Positions 18,318 through 28,931 of a DNA stretch of 64,000 nucleotides are shown here, in pieces. Made by a program: the position numbers and the translations under genes. Each line of letters starts with the position of its first letter. Positions within the stretch are counted from its first letter, which is position 1. Source of the DNA: JACSRF01 sp963695505 (lineage in GTDB: Bacteria > Chloroflexota > Anaerolineae > Promineifilales > Promineifilaceae); the NCBI GenBank assembly GCA_963695505.1, contig CAVOGX010000014.1:124001-188000 (forward strand). Reading direction: 5' to 3'. Under the pieces are notes generated by a model that was not told where the DNA came from, did no database searches, and saw only the letters and a list, made by a program, of their open reading frames with translations.

Positions 18318-18358
18318 GCAAACGCCTTGGTTTTTATACAACCTGGGCGTTTTGTTTT
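18318..18358 (+). terminator. Intrinsic terminator
   Basis: AAACGCC (18,320-18,326) pairs with GGGCGTTT (from 18,345), followed by TGTTTTG. It ends the repeat-protein gene. No gene is seen between 18,285 and 18,445. Confidence 0.65.
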
Positions 18359-18445
18359 GTAGGGAAAATGCCCATAATTTGCCTTGATTCGTTCCGAAAA
18401 CTTGCTATGCTTGCATAAAATTATCTTATTTGCTGGGTAGCAATT

Positions 18446-19667
18446 ATGCTTTCAATGATTAAACTATTCCGCGAGGTGGGAGGACGGCTCGTAGCCATCT
18501 TTCTTAGGCTTGCTTGCCGGTTGGTTGCTCTTAGAAATATTGCTTCGCCTTTTCTACCCCGCTTTGCCCTTCATCCTCAAAGCTCCGCTACGGGAAATTT
18601 ACGCCACCCCCATCAGCAACAAAAAGCTTCTGCCGCCACCCATCATCCTCGACGATCGCGACTACCAGCACGTCACCCGCAACAATGCGGTAAACGATCT
18701 GCAATATTTTGTACCCGACGTACCCATCCACGTCACCACCCACAATTGGCTCGATCCCAATTCCCACGTGGGTTTCCGCGTTCCCACCCCAGACTGGGAA
18801 CCCCGCTGGCCGGTAGACGCCATTTTTATCGGTGATTCATTTACATTTTGCTTCACCGAATATAAAGATTGTTGGGTGCAAATTCTAGACGATAAATATG
18901 GCATGAGTGTGGTGAATTTGGGACAAGGCGCTACTGGCAGCATTGGCCAATTACACCTGCTGCGCAAGTTTGGCCTGCTCAATGAGCCGCGTTTTGTAGT
19001 CTGGCAGTGGTACGGCAACGATTTCAACGAAGATTACGGTATGGCAACCACGTACATGGGTTTGGAACCTGTCGAACCACCTACGCCCAAGCCTGCTCGT
19101 GCCCCGCGTTCCCCCTGGCAAGAATGGCTGAGCGCCAATTCCGCCCTGTACGTCATTGGCGACTTTTTCCGCAGTTCAGAAGCCGAGCGGTATCAATACA
19201 CTCGATTTGTTGATCCTTATCACGTTTCCGATGGCGCTGTGGATATTGAATTTGGTCGGCAGGTGACATTGGTAAGCCAGGACCTTAGCCTGCCACGCAA
19301 CCAGGTTGGCTTTGAGCTTGGCCAGCAGGCCATCCGCGAAGGGCGGGAATTTCTGGATAGCGCTGACGTGCCGCTCGTAATCGTGTTGCTGCCCACCAAA
19401 GAAGAGGTGTATGCGCACTTGACAGAGCCTGTTCTAGGCAAAGCGGTACTTGAGTCGACCAGAGAAGGTCGACAGCGTATGAATGAATTCTGCATCACTG
19501 AAAATTTTCTGTGTTTGGATGCAACCGGGCCTTTAACATCAGCCGCCCGCGAAGGGAAACAAATTTTTTATAAGGAAGACAACCATCTGAACCCTGCAGG
19601 CAACGCAATTTTGGCTGATGTCGTGTGGCATTTCCTTGTAGAACAGGGGTTTATGCTTGAACGGTAA
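18446..19667 (+). CDS. Membrane-anchored SGNH/GDSL-type hydrolase
   Basis: About 405 residues. An N-terminal membrane helix (VAIFLGLLAGWLLLEILL, after correcting one extra base near 18,505) anchors an SGNH-like domain. Block I is FIGDSFTFCFTEYKDCW with the nucleophile Ser. WQWYGNDFNEDY carries the oxyanion Asn. KEDNHLNPAGNAILADVVW gives the C-terminal Asp/His pair. Members of this group often act as O-acetyltransferases or esterases on surface polysaccharide. Adjacent membrane glycosyltransferases fit that setting. If the frame is not corrected, translation could begin at TTG 18,510. Confidence 0.8.
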
Positions 19668-19737
19668 GCAAGATAGGTGGCCGCCCCTGGAAATTAACGC
19701 TTTGTGTGTGACGAGTTCGCAACCACGGTGGTTCTGG

Positions 19738-21657
19738 CTAGGGAAAGAGTTCAAGCGGTACAGAAATAGGAATCGCGTTGTCGGCAACGGGTGGGGTAAC
19801 TGGCAGCCTTTCTCCAGTGCGCCAATCATACATGCCAAACAGAATTTGATACGGCCGTTCCCCAGATTCTGCCAGTGAAAGTGTTCGTTCATCAGGGACA
19901 ATTTCCCCTGGAATCCAGCACCACGTGGGTAGTTCATTGTTGCGCGGCGGGCCATCATTTTGGGTCAAAATATCGCCATCACCGTCCACTAAATGGGTGA
20001 GAACGGAATATTCAGCACGAGGGAAATCCAGGGCTTCCCAATATAGCATTGCATAAATTCCCTCGTCGTCCTGGCGCAAAGTGTATCCGCGCAAAGCCAG
20101 CGTGTCACCCAATTGGTAGTTGAGAGGGATTGCCTCGTCAGGCATCGCCCACAGGGGAGGAACCACGCTGGGTTCGCCCATGCGCCCGCCCAGGAACAAG
20201 GCCGTCACCACCGCCTGCCCGCAAAATGTGGCAAAAACGGCCGTTTCCCACCACTTCTTTCCATGCAGCAGCCTCTGCCACCCCCACAAGCCAGCCAGCA
20301 GCCCTGGCCCCATCAGCAGCAGCCACAGCCGCCCTGTTTCGGCGCGCACCTGACCCGATAAGTTGAGCAGCAGAACGGCCGTTACCCACCCCAGCGCCAG
20401 GGCATCTCCCCCTTGCCACGTTTTGCGGCGTAAAACCGCCAAGCCAGCCGCCACAAAACTGCCAATCAACAAAATTATGCCCATGAACACGGCCAGATCG
20501 TACAAGTTGAACAATGGCCAGACCGGATAGCTAAGCCGGTACTTGGTGTGCAGTCGCTGGCTAACCAGGAACATTTCCAGCCCATTAATGCCCAGAAACA
20601 GCCATAGACCTCCCCACAACATCATTAAGAATCCGCCAAAACTAATGTTTAGTTGCACAATGCGCAGTAAACCGAGGCGTCTTTCCACAGTGCCGAGAAC
20701 AACTTGAGTAAGGAGCGAGCTGTTAATGAGCAAAACAATGGCGAATATGCCAAAACCAAACCAGGTGCCCCCCGCCAGAAGCGCGCCAAAAATCAGCAGA
20801 AAGGCCCATTTCATTCGCCGGGTTAGCGGGTTGCCCCGAAACTGGCCCGATAACGTCGCCTGGGCCAGCCACAGCGCCCCCAAGGCCAGCACAGCATAAA
20901 TAGTGTCAAAACGTCCTGTGAACACCAATAATCCGGGCCACAATGGGTAAAGGAGCAGCGCGCGCCGGGCTTGTCTCTCACCCAAAAACCGGCTGGCCAG
21001 TCCATAAAACGGCAGGACGCCCAAACCGGTAAGCAACATGAGCAGGATAGGCAAGCTGCCTGCCGCTAACTGCGCGGTAGAAAGTCCCTGTAATTCAAAA
21101 TCCAGGCAGTCGTAGCGCAGCAGCCACATGCCTACCCAGTCGGCAGCAGCGGGGAACTGCTCCCAAAAGCGAGCTGACGCCCAATAGGTTAAAATCCAGC
21201 CGGGAGGCTGGGTCCGCAAATGCACGTCCCGGTACTTTGGCATTTCTTGCAGATGCACCTGTGCAAATTCCAGGGGTTCTTCTAAGCGCACGCCCTCCTG
21301 GTAAAAACCAGACTCCATGGAAACTTGCACCATGAGAGGTTGCGGGCTGTGTAAAGAGGCGAATATTAGCTGCGCGGCAGGTGTCAGCATCCCGACCCAC
21401 AGGAGAAGGATGGTCAGGTTACGGCCGTTCCACACTTCTTTGCGCCCAACCCACCACCAGGTGAGGCCAATGGCCAGCGCCAATGCAGCCAGCCAGCCCC
21501 ACCGCTGCGCCAAAAGCTGGGGCGCGCGCCACACCCATTCCCAATTGGCGCCATTAATCCACTCTGGCCAATCAAAAGCCAAAGCCAGACAATAGCAGGC
21601 CACCAGGGTAATCGCTATAATGAGGAGGCTTATGCGAATGAAGGGGTTACGAACCAT
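19738..21657 (-). CDS. Membrane glycosyltransferase (GT39/PMT-like) with C-terminal beta-domain
   Basis: About 640 residues with many membrane helices. The first loop carries the region expected to hold the catalytic acid (SMESGFYQEGVRLEEPLEF), followed by QPPGWILTYWASARFW. The C-terminal 150 residues form a soluble domain (LGDTLALRGYTL, EYSVLTHLVDGDGDILTQNDGPP, WIPGEIVPDERTL) also found at the end of the protein at 48,808-52,989. It probably moves sugars from a polyprenyl-phosphate donor outside the membrane. ATG 21,657 follows AGAGAG. It overlaps the divergent gene's start by about 25 bases. Confidence 0.8.
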   Translation of the reverse strand: MVRNPFIRISLLIIAITLVACYCLALAFDWPEWINGANWEWVWRAPQLLAQRWGWLAALALAIGLTWWWVGRKEVWNGRNLTILLLWVGMLTPAAQLIFASLHSPQPLMVQVSMESGFYQEGVRLEEPLEFAQVHLQEMPKYRDVHLRTQPPGWILTYWASARFWEQFPAAADWVGMWLLRYDCLDFELQGLSTAQLAAGSLPILLMLLTGLGVLPFYGLASRFLGERQARRALLLYPLWPGLLVFTGRFDTIYAVLALGALWLAQATLSGQFRGNPLTRRMKWAFLLIFGALLAGGTWFGFGIFAIVLLINSSLLTQVVLGTVERRLGLLRIVQLNISFGGFLMMLWGGLWLFLGINGLEMFLVSQRLHTKYRLSYPVWPLFNLYDLAVFMGIILLIGSFVAAGLAVLRRKTWQGGDALALGWVTAVLLLNLSGQVRAETGRLWLLLMGPGLLAGLWGWQRLLHGKKWWETAVFATFCGQAVVTALFLGGRMGEPSVVPPLWAMPDEAIPLNYQLGDTLALRGYTLRQDDEGIYAMLYWEALDFPRAEYSVLTHLVDGDGDILTQNDGPPRNNELPTWCWIPGEIVPDERTLSLAESGERPYQILFGMYDWRTGERLPVTPPVADNAIPISVPLELFP

Positions 21658-23353
21658 GAAACTCTCTATACGGGAAAAAATCTTATACCGAAAAGAAGTT
21701 TCCAACAAACAAGAGAATGGCGCAATAAACCCCTGGCCGCTGGCTGCCCTGCTGGCCGTTCTCTTCAGCATTGTGGTAGTACGCACCGCCTGGCTCAATG
21801 ATGATGCATACATCACCTTTCGCGTGGTGGAAAATTTTTTGCAAGGTTTTGGTCTTACCTGGAATCCTGGTGAACGCGTCCAAGTTTCAACTCACCCACT
21901 GTGGCTGGGACTGCTCATTTTCGCCCGTCTGGCCAGCGGCGAACTGTATTATAGCAGTTTAGCGTTGTCTATTGGGCTGGCTTTTTTGGGCGTTTTTTGG
22001 ATTTGCTGGCGCATGGCCCGAAATACGGCCGTTGCTATTCTGGCCGCCTTCATCCTTACCCTGTCCAAAGCCTACATCGACTACGCCACTTCCGGGCTGG
22101 AAAACCCCCTCACCCATCTGCTCATCATCCTCTTCTTTTACTTCTATTGGGCCAATTGGCAAACCGCCGCCGCAACCCGACCTTTATTGCCTCTTACGCT
22201 ACTCTTTAGCCTGGCCTTGCTTACCCGCACGGACATCCTGTTCCTTTTAGCCCCACCTCTGGCCCTGACCTACCTCACCTCCCAAAACGGCAAATTCACC
22301 ATTCATCATTCATCATTCATTGTTCATAATTTCCGACCGCTCTTCCTCGGCCTTACCCCCCTCATTGCCTGGGAACTCTTCTCCCTGGTCTATTTTGGCT
22401 TTCCCTTCCCCAACACCGCCTATGCAAAAGCCTTCAATACGGGGTTGTCAACGGCCGCTCTCGCCGAACAAGGCTGGCTGTATCTGCTGTAATTCCTGGC
22501 AGTGGGACCCCCTCACCCTGACGGTGATTGGCCTGGGCGTGCTGCGTGCCCTGACAACTCGCCAACGGCACGCTTTGGCGGTGGCGTTGGGCATCCTTCT
22601 TTACTTAGCGTACGTGGTGCGTATTGGTGGAGATTTTATGACCGGTCGATTTTTCACCGCACCGCTGCTTACGGCCGTTCTCATTCTCATCCACTTTCCC
22701 CCCCGTTTCCTGAACCGCTGGTGGGTTACAGCAGGAACGGCCGTGGCTATCATCTGGCTGGGCTGGCAGGCCAACTACCCTACCCTCCTCAGCGGCCAAG
22801 ATTACGGGGCACTGCCCGCCTACGAACCAAACTCCCGCGACGTAGACATCGCCGACGAGCGCATCTTCTACTACCCTCACACCGGCCTCCTCGGCCCCCG
22901 CCAGCCCCAACCCTGGATCGAGCAGGCCAAAATTGCCCGCAGCGAAGGTCAAACCTTTGTCAAGAGAGGCAACATTGGCTTCTTCGGCTACTTCGTCGGC
23001 CCCCAAACCTATATTCTCGACCACTACGCCCTCAGCGACGCCCTGCTGGCCCGCCTGCCCGTGCAAGACCCCAACGACTGGCGCATTGGCCATCTGCGCC
23101 GCGAACCGCCTGCCGGTTACATTGAAACCCTGCAAACTGGGCAAAACCAGATTGCCGACCCGCAAATCGCCGCCTATTACGACCAGCTAACGCTGCTCAT
23201 TCGCGGCCCCTTGTGGACCTGGCCTCGCTTCCAGGCCATTTGGCGGCTTAATACCGGTTACTACCACCACCTGCTGCCCAGGCCGCCAGCAATAGATGCA
23301 CTCTTCGCCGCACCTACCCCAACAATTTTTACATGGAAAGCATCGCTTCCTGA
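21632..23353 (+). CDS. Membrane glycosyltransferase-like protein, two frame disruptions
   Basis: About 570 residues. An Asp-Asp motif follows the first membrane helix (TAWLNDDAYITFRVVENFLQGFGLTWNPGERVQVSTHPLW), typical of membrane glycosyltransferases of the ArnT/PMT superfamily. About eight further hydrophobic helices and a soluble C-terminal part follow. GAGGAGG at 21,623 supports ATG 21,632. The frame changes near 22,485 (after GWLYL) and near 23,308, after which the protein ends RRTYPNNFYMESIAS at 23,353, just before uvrC. A CATTCAT repeat adds 14 in-frame residues near 22,300. The acceptor and donor are unknown. Confidence 0.75.
22292..22333. repeat. CATTCAT-type heptamer repeat inside the glycosyltransferase
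   Basis: Six 7-base units: AAATTCA, CCATTCA, TCATTCA, TCATTCA, TTGTTCA and TAATTTC. Their 42 bases keep the frame and add residues rich in Ile, His and Ser (FTIHHSSFIVHN) between two membrane helices. Confidence 0.85.
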
Positions 23354-23369
23354 GGCTATAATCACCTCT

Positions 23370-25256
23370 ATGAGTTACACACCACCGGAAAACGTCCAGA
23401 AAATCCTTAAAAAGCTGCCCACCACTCCCGGCGTTTACTTACACAAAGATAAAAACGGCACCATCATCTACGTGGGCAAAGCCATCAACCTGCGCAGCCG
23501 GGTGCGCTCCTACTTCCACAAAAACGTCGATTCCATCAAAACCCAGCGCCTGCGCCGCGAAATCGCCGACATCGAAATCATCACCACCGATTCCGAGCTG
23601 GAAGCGCTGCTGCTGGAAAATACCCTCATCAAAAAGCACCGGCCCAAGTACAACGTCCGCCTCAAAGATGACAAGCGTTACCCCTACATCAAAGTCCATT
23701 GGAATGACGCTTTCCCCAAAGTGACCGTCACGCGGCGCATGGAGCGGGATGGCTCGCGCTATTTTGGCCCCTACACCTCCGTTTGGGCCGTGCACCAAAC
23801 GCTGGACATGCTGCGCAAAATCTTCCCCTACCTCACCTGCGACCGCACCATTACCGGCAAAGATGAGCGCGCCTGCCTCTACTACGACATCAAGCTGTGC
23901 AACGGCCCCTGCATCGGCGCCGTCAACCAGCAGCAGTACCGCGCCATGATTAAGCAGCTGATGGATTTCCTCAACGGCAAATCAGACCACATCGTCAACA
24001 ATTGGAAGAGCGCAAGATGGCAAAGCGGCCGCAGAGATCTTGCAGTTTGAGAAAGCGGCCGAATATCCGCGACCAGCTCAAGGCGGTCAACAAGGTGGTC
24101 TCCAAGCAAAAAGTGATCTCGGCCGCCAACGCCGACCAGGACGTCATTGCCTTTGCCCGCGAGCAGGGAGACGCCTGCGTGCAGGTCTTCTTCATTCGCT
24201 ACGGCAAGCTGATTGGCCGCGAATATTTCTTGCTGGAAGGCACCGAAGGCGAAAGTGATGAGGAAGTGCTGCAAGACTTCCTCACCCAGTTTTACGACGA
24301 AGCGGCCCACATTCCCAAAGAGGTGCTGCTGCCCCATGAAGTGTCCGAGGCGATGGTCATTGAGGAGTGGCTGAAGCAGAAAGCGCAGCACCAAAGTGAC
24401 CATTGCAGGTGCCCCAGCGCGGCAAAAAGAAAGAGCTGGTGGAGATGGCGCACACGCAATGCGCCAGACACGTTGGGCACGCTGCGCCAGCAGTGGGCGG
24501 CCGACCGCTCCAAGCACGTGACGGCCATGGCGGAACTGCAAGAAGCGCTCAATTTGCCCACGCCGCCCGCCCGCATTGAATGCTACGACATCAGCCACAC
24601 GCAAGGGGCGCAAACGGTCGGCTCGATGGTGGTGTTTGTGCAGGGTGCGCCGAAAAAGAGCGATTATCGCCGCTTCAACGTGCGCGACGGTGGGCAATGA
24701 CGATTACGGCGCGATGAAAGAGGTGCTGACGCGCCGCTTCCAGCGGTACAAAGAGTCGCCAGGCGGGCGAACTGCACGACCCCAGCCAGATTGGCAAGGC
24801 AGCAAAAAGAAACGGCCTGGGCCATTTGCTGCCCGATTTGCTGATTGTGGATGGCGGCAAGGGGCAGTTGTCGATGGCGATGGACGTGCTGAGAGAGTTT
24901 GGGCTGGAAAATGAGGTGCCGCTGACGGGGCTGGCCAAGCAGGAAGAAGAGTTGTTTGTGCCGGGTCAGTCGCAGTCGATTTTGCTGTCGCGCCGCTCGG
25001 AGGCGCTGTATCTGGTGCAGCGGGTGCGGGATGAAGCGCATCGCTTTGCCAACGAGGGGCACCGCAAGCGGCGGCCAAGGTGGGCGTAGCTTCGATTTTG
25101 GACAGCGTGCCGGGGGTTGGCCCAGAGCGGCGCAAGCTGCTGCTGACGCATTTTGGTTCGCTGGATGATTTGCGCAAGGCGACGATGGAGGAGATTGCCT
25201 CGGTGCCGGGTATTCCGCTGGAAGTGGCGGAGGCGGTGAAGGCGCATTTGGCGTAA
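23370..25256 (+). pseudogene. uvrC: Excinuclease ABC subunit C, frame-disrupted
   Basis: Makes both incisions in nucleotide excision repair with UvrAB. The N-terminal GIY-YIG nuclease is clear (TTPGVYLHKDKNGTIIYVGKA, residues about 17-37), followed by LLLENTLIKKHRPKYNVRLKDDKRYPYI. The UVR motif (QFEKAAEYRDQL) is near 24,050, and the RNase H-like domain begins IECYDISHTQGAQTVGSMVVF. DLLIVDGGKGQL and a C-terminal HhH pair (SVPGVGPERRKLLLTHFGSLDDL) complete it. The reading frame changes at least six times between 24,010 and 25,085. Three of these are single-base changes within about 60 bases near 24,015-24,075, more like poor consensus than decay. Confidence 0.88.
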
Positions 25257-25263
25257 ATTGGAG

Positions 25264-25320
25264 AATAGAGATTGGAGATTGGAGATTGGTAATTTCAGTC
25301 TCCAGTCTCCAGTCTTTTTA
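25264..25320 (+). terminator. Repeat-derived terminator after uvrC
   Basis: Tandem AGATTGG units (25,269-25,290) can pair through G-U wobble with TCCAGTC units (25,297-25,314), and the hairpin is followed by TTTTTA. The terminator is therefore built from two heptamer-repeat arrays in opposite orientation. Confidence 0.65.
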
Positions 25321-28300
25321 TTGAAGGCTGTAGATGAGGGGCAGGTAAAGCTGGCGGGGGCGCACGGTGACGGGATGCACGGCCGTTACCGGCTGATGCG
25401 CCGCATTATCCACCATTACCGCTAATTCCAATTCTCCCCATTCATGCCAGATAAAGGTGACAGTGCTGCTTAACCCACCCGTTTTGATAATGAGGTCTTG
25501 TCCGGCGGGATGCCAGGTGTAGGTGATGGGCAGGGTGGCGCTGAGAGGGCCGGCAACGGCCGTTACCGTATACACCTCGCCCACCTGCACCACCTCAGGT
25601 CCGGTCACCGCCAGCGCGGAAATGGGCACCGGCTCCACCACGTCCAGCAGAAGAGGTGGCGAGACGTTGTTCTGCTCCTCAGCTTCGTCCACATTCCGGG
25701 CAGAATCGGCCATGACGTAAACCTGGTGCGGGTTGGGGCCGCTGCTGAAGCCGGCGGCAGCTGTAACCGTCACCACCTGGCTCTCCCCCGCCGCCAGCCC
25801 GGACAAAGTGACAAAACCAGCAGACTGAGCAACGGGAATGCTGTCCGACAGCACCTCCGTTGGGTCAAGGAACAGGTCCACATAAAACTCCTCGCTCACG
25901 TCCACTGTGGCCGCGTTTGTCACGGTGACGGTGAATGAAACAGGCCGGCCGGTAAAGAGGGGCCCTGTGCCCAACAAGGCGGGGGCGCTCACTTGCAGGT
26001 CGGGCAAAGGCGGCAGAATGGTGATGGTATGGGTGTCGCTGACCATGCTCTGGGCATTAACGGCCGTTACCGTGACCACCTGCTGCCCCACCTCAGGCCA
26101 ACCGAAAACGGCCGTATCGCTGATGCCGCCGGTGTGGGTGAGGGTTTCCGTAATGCCGCTGGCCTGCCAGGTGTAGGTAATGGGCAACGTGGCATATGTG
26201 GGGGTGATAACGGCCGTAAAAGTGTAATGCTGCATCACAACTCCCTGTTCCGGCCCGGCTATCGTCACGACTTCCGGAGCCGGGGCCTGCCCGCAGGAAT
26301 CGTCCCACTGCACAAACTCCAGCAGCAGCCAAGCGCCGGACGCATCCATGCGGTAACCAACAATTTTGAAAATGGCAAAGCGCTGGGTGTGGAAACGGCC
26401 GTTAGCCCCACCTGCCGCCTCGTCCCAAACCAGCAGGCGCAGTTGTCTACCCAAATCAATATGCTCATTCAAAGGCACTTGTACGGTAGGAGTGTTGACC
26501 ACGCCAGTATGAGCCTTGACCCAATCCCCAACCTGCAGACTCACGTCAGTAATGTTCAGGGGGTTGACGTAGCCGCGCACCACCCAGGGGAAAAGGGGTG
26601 TCGCTGGGGAGCCCACGTCTCCATGGTCAACGTAATCCAGCGTATTTCCCGGCCAGGTCAGGCTGTTTGCCAAGGTTGAGGCGCTGCCGGCAATCCCCTC
26701 ATTCCACGCCAGCCAACCAAAATTGCCCGCGCCAAAGCCCAGAGGAAAAGAGGTAAACGTCACCCTCTTGCGCATCCGGCAGCGGAATGTCCGGCCGGTG
26801 ATTGGGGAAGTCGCTGTATGTTGGCGGGTTGAGGGGGTAGGTGAATTCATTGGCAGCGGGATACGAAGATGAAATTACCGAGTGGGAGAATAGGGAAACG
26901 GCCGTGGGCATGGCCGCGCAGCTTGTGGTGGGGTCAGTTTGTGGGGCGTCCGGCCCGGCAACGTGCCAGGCATAGGTATCATGTTCACCACCAAAATAAC
27001 TGACCATCAGCCGCCCGCCGTAGAAGGGCGTACACGTCTGCGGGTCAGGATTAAGCCAATCACATTGGACAATATTGGGCAGGGTGATAGTGTAAGGGGG
27101 CATCTGCCATCTATCATTGCAAGAACCAATCTGGCAACGACCGGTCTCATCAGGGATAGGTGTGGTCCAATGCCAGTCGTCAAAGGCCAGTGTATCCACA
27201 TAAAAATGGGCTGGGGGGGTAGAACCAGAATCCGATTCAAACAGTGCCACTTCCATCGTTTCCCCGGCGTACTCCGGCCCCAGGTCCATGAGGGGAATGT
27301 CCATGCGGGAACGAACGTTGCTGTTCAGCGGCAAATAATCCAGGGCATAAACGGTCACCCCTGCAGAGGAATGAGAGCCCCAATTATCGAGAATCTGCAC
27401 GTTGCGCAGGTTTACGTCGCTGGGTCACGTCATTGACGTAGCTGTTTGGCCCGGCCCAGATGGCAAAGCCGTTCTCCGACGCACCACTAACGGCCGTTAC
27501 GTCCAGGTAAAGGAAGCGGTCGCCGCTCTCCGGGACGGGGACTATGTTCGGCACTTCCTGGGTCAGGTCAACTTCAAAGCCACTGCCCGTGCCGGGGGGC
27601 GTGCCGCCGGGGCAGGTCACGGGGTCATAGTCGCCGCCGTTGGGGCTGCCGCAGACGGTGGGCACGCTGACGGGCTGCCCCACGCTGTCCGGCGCACCGG
27701 GCGACACCCACTGCATGTCCGTGAGGTGGCTGCCATCATCGCGCACGCCATCCCCCACCTGCCCTGTGTAGGCGGCCACATTCATACGGGCTCAACTCCT
27801 GCTGTGGATTTTGCTATGCCAGGTAGTACAGCCTGAAGGTAGTCTGCGGTATTGTAAGCCGGAGTGTAAGCTAGCGGTATAACCGCAACCGCTGTTAGGG
27901 TCATAGGTGCCGATGACGGTTACCATCAATGCGCACGAACCAGAACAGGTTGATGTCATCAACGGGAAACCCTAAGTTATCCTCATCCGTATCTAATCAA
28001 ACAGGGGTAAAGCTCTGCGAACTGCTGCATGACCGCGTTCGGGATAGGGCATACCCTGGTCAATGGCCAGCTCCGTATGCTAGATAGTGTGGGATTGGGT
28101 AGGCTGGTTGATGGAGTCAGGATCAAACAACTCTACGCGCACTACGTCATGGGGGTAGTCAGCGGGAATGCGAATGCGGTAGGTGTAGGTGTAGAGACCA
28201 TTATCCCAGGGACTTTTCGCCGGTGAAAAGGCATCGCCCATATTTGTGCAGCTTTCCGGCCCCATCGCCATAAGGTTTTGTGTATTCAAAACGCTATCGC

Positions 28301-28836
28301 TGCGGCGGTTGGCGTAAATGCCGCCGGGGTCCAGGCGGGTCAGAGACGGCTCGCCGCTGACGGTCAGCATGACTGGTCCGGCAATGTTGTTAGTCTCGTC
28401 TGTCTCGGTGATAGTGCGCTCAGGATCGGCCAAGGCATAGAACTGGTGGTCACCCATGCCCAGCATGAGCCGGGTGGTGAGGGTAAAGGTTTGGGAGATG
28501 CCTGATGGTGGGGGAAACGGCCGTTACCTGCCCCACCATCACCCCATCCACCTCATCTGTCAGCACGGCGTAAGGATTGACAAAAAGCCCTATGGGCACG
28601 GTGGTGGTTACATTGGCTGCGCCCACGTTGGTGACCACCATGCGAAAGGATAATGGCTGGCCTACGGGCACAACCGCTTCGCCCAGCAAAGACATCTCAA
28701 CAACCAGATCGGGATCGGCCTGGGGGGCAGCAGGAGATAGGGTTGGTTGGGCAACGGCCGTTGCGCCCATCACCCAGGTCAGCGCCCCCATGACTACCCC
28801 AAACACCCACAACAAAACCAGCACACGCGACTTCAT
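25318..28836 (-). pseudogene. Large secreted CARDB / PKD-like repeat protein, frame-disrupted
   Basis: About 1,170 residues when followed across frames. AGGAGGA precedes a signal peptide (MKSRVLVLLWVFGVVMGALTWV). A CARDB domain follows (DLVVEMSLLGEAVVPVGQPL, with VTNVGAANVTT). The middle is poorly readable, and near 25,500-26,300 there are PKD-like and CARDB repeats (LPITYTWQASG, VTVTNAATVDVSEEFYVDLFLDP). It ends RQLYLPLIYSLQ. The frame changes near 28,500, several times between 27,790 and 28,080, near 27,400 and near 26,760-26,840. A surface or secreted adhesin-like role is inferred from the domains only. Confidence 0.7.
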
Positions 28837-28856
28837 GATTGTTCCTCCTGGAAGCA

Positions 28857-28930
28857 TTTCAGCTTGTCAGTGTTCAGCTTGTCAGCAGTCTTGCCTGATT
28901 TGCTGACCGGCTGATTAGCTGACCAACTAT
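28857..28930. repeat. TCAGC-type repeat between two secreted-protein genes
   Basis: Units built on TTCAGCTTG and GTCAGCAG run to about 28,890. They are followed by the complementary GCTGACC and GCTGATT units up to 28,925, so the tract forms an imperfect hairpin. It is related to the tract at 35,262-35,378. Confidence 0.65.
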
Positions 28931-28931
28931 C

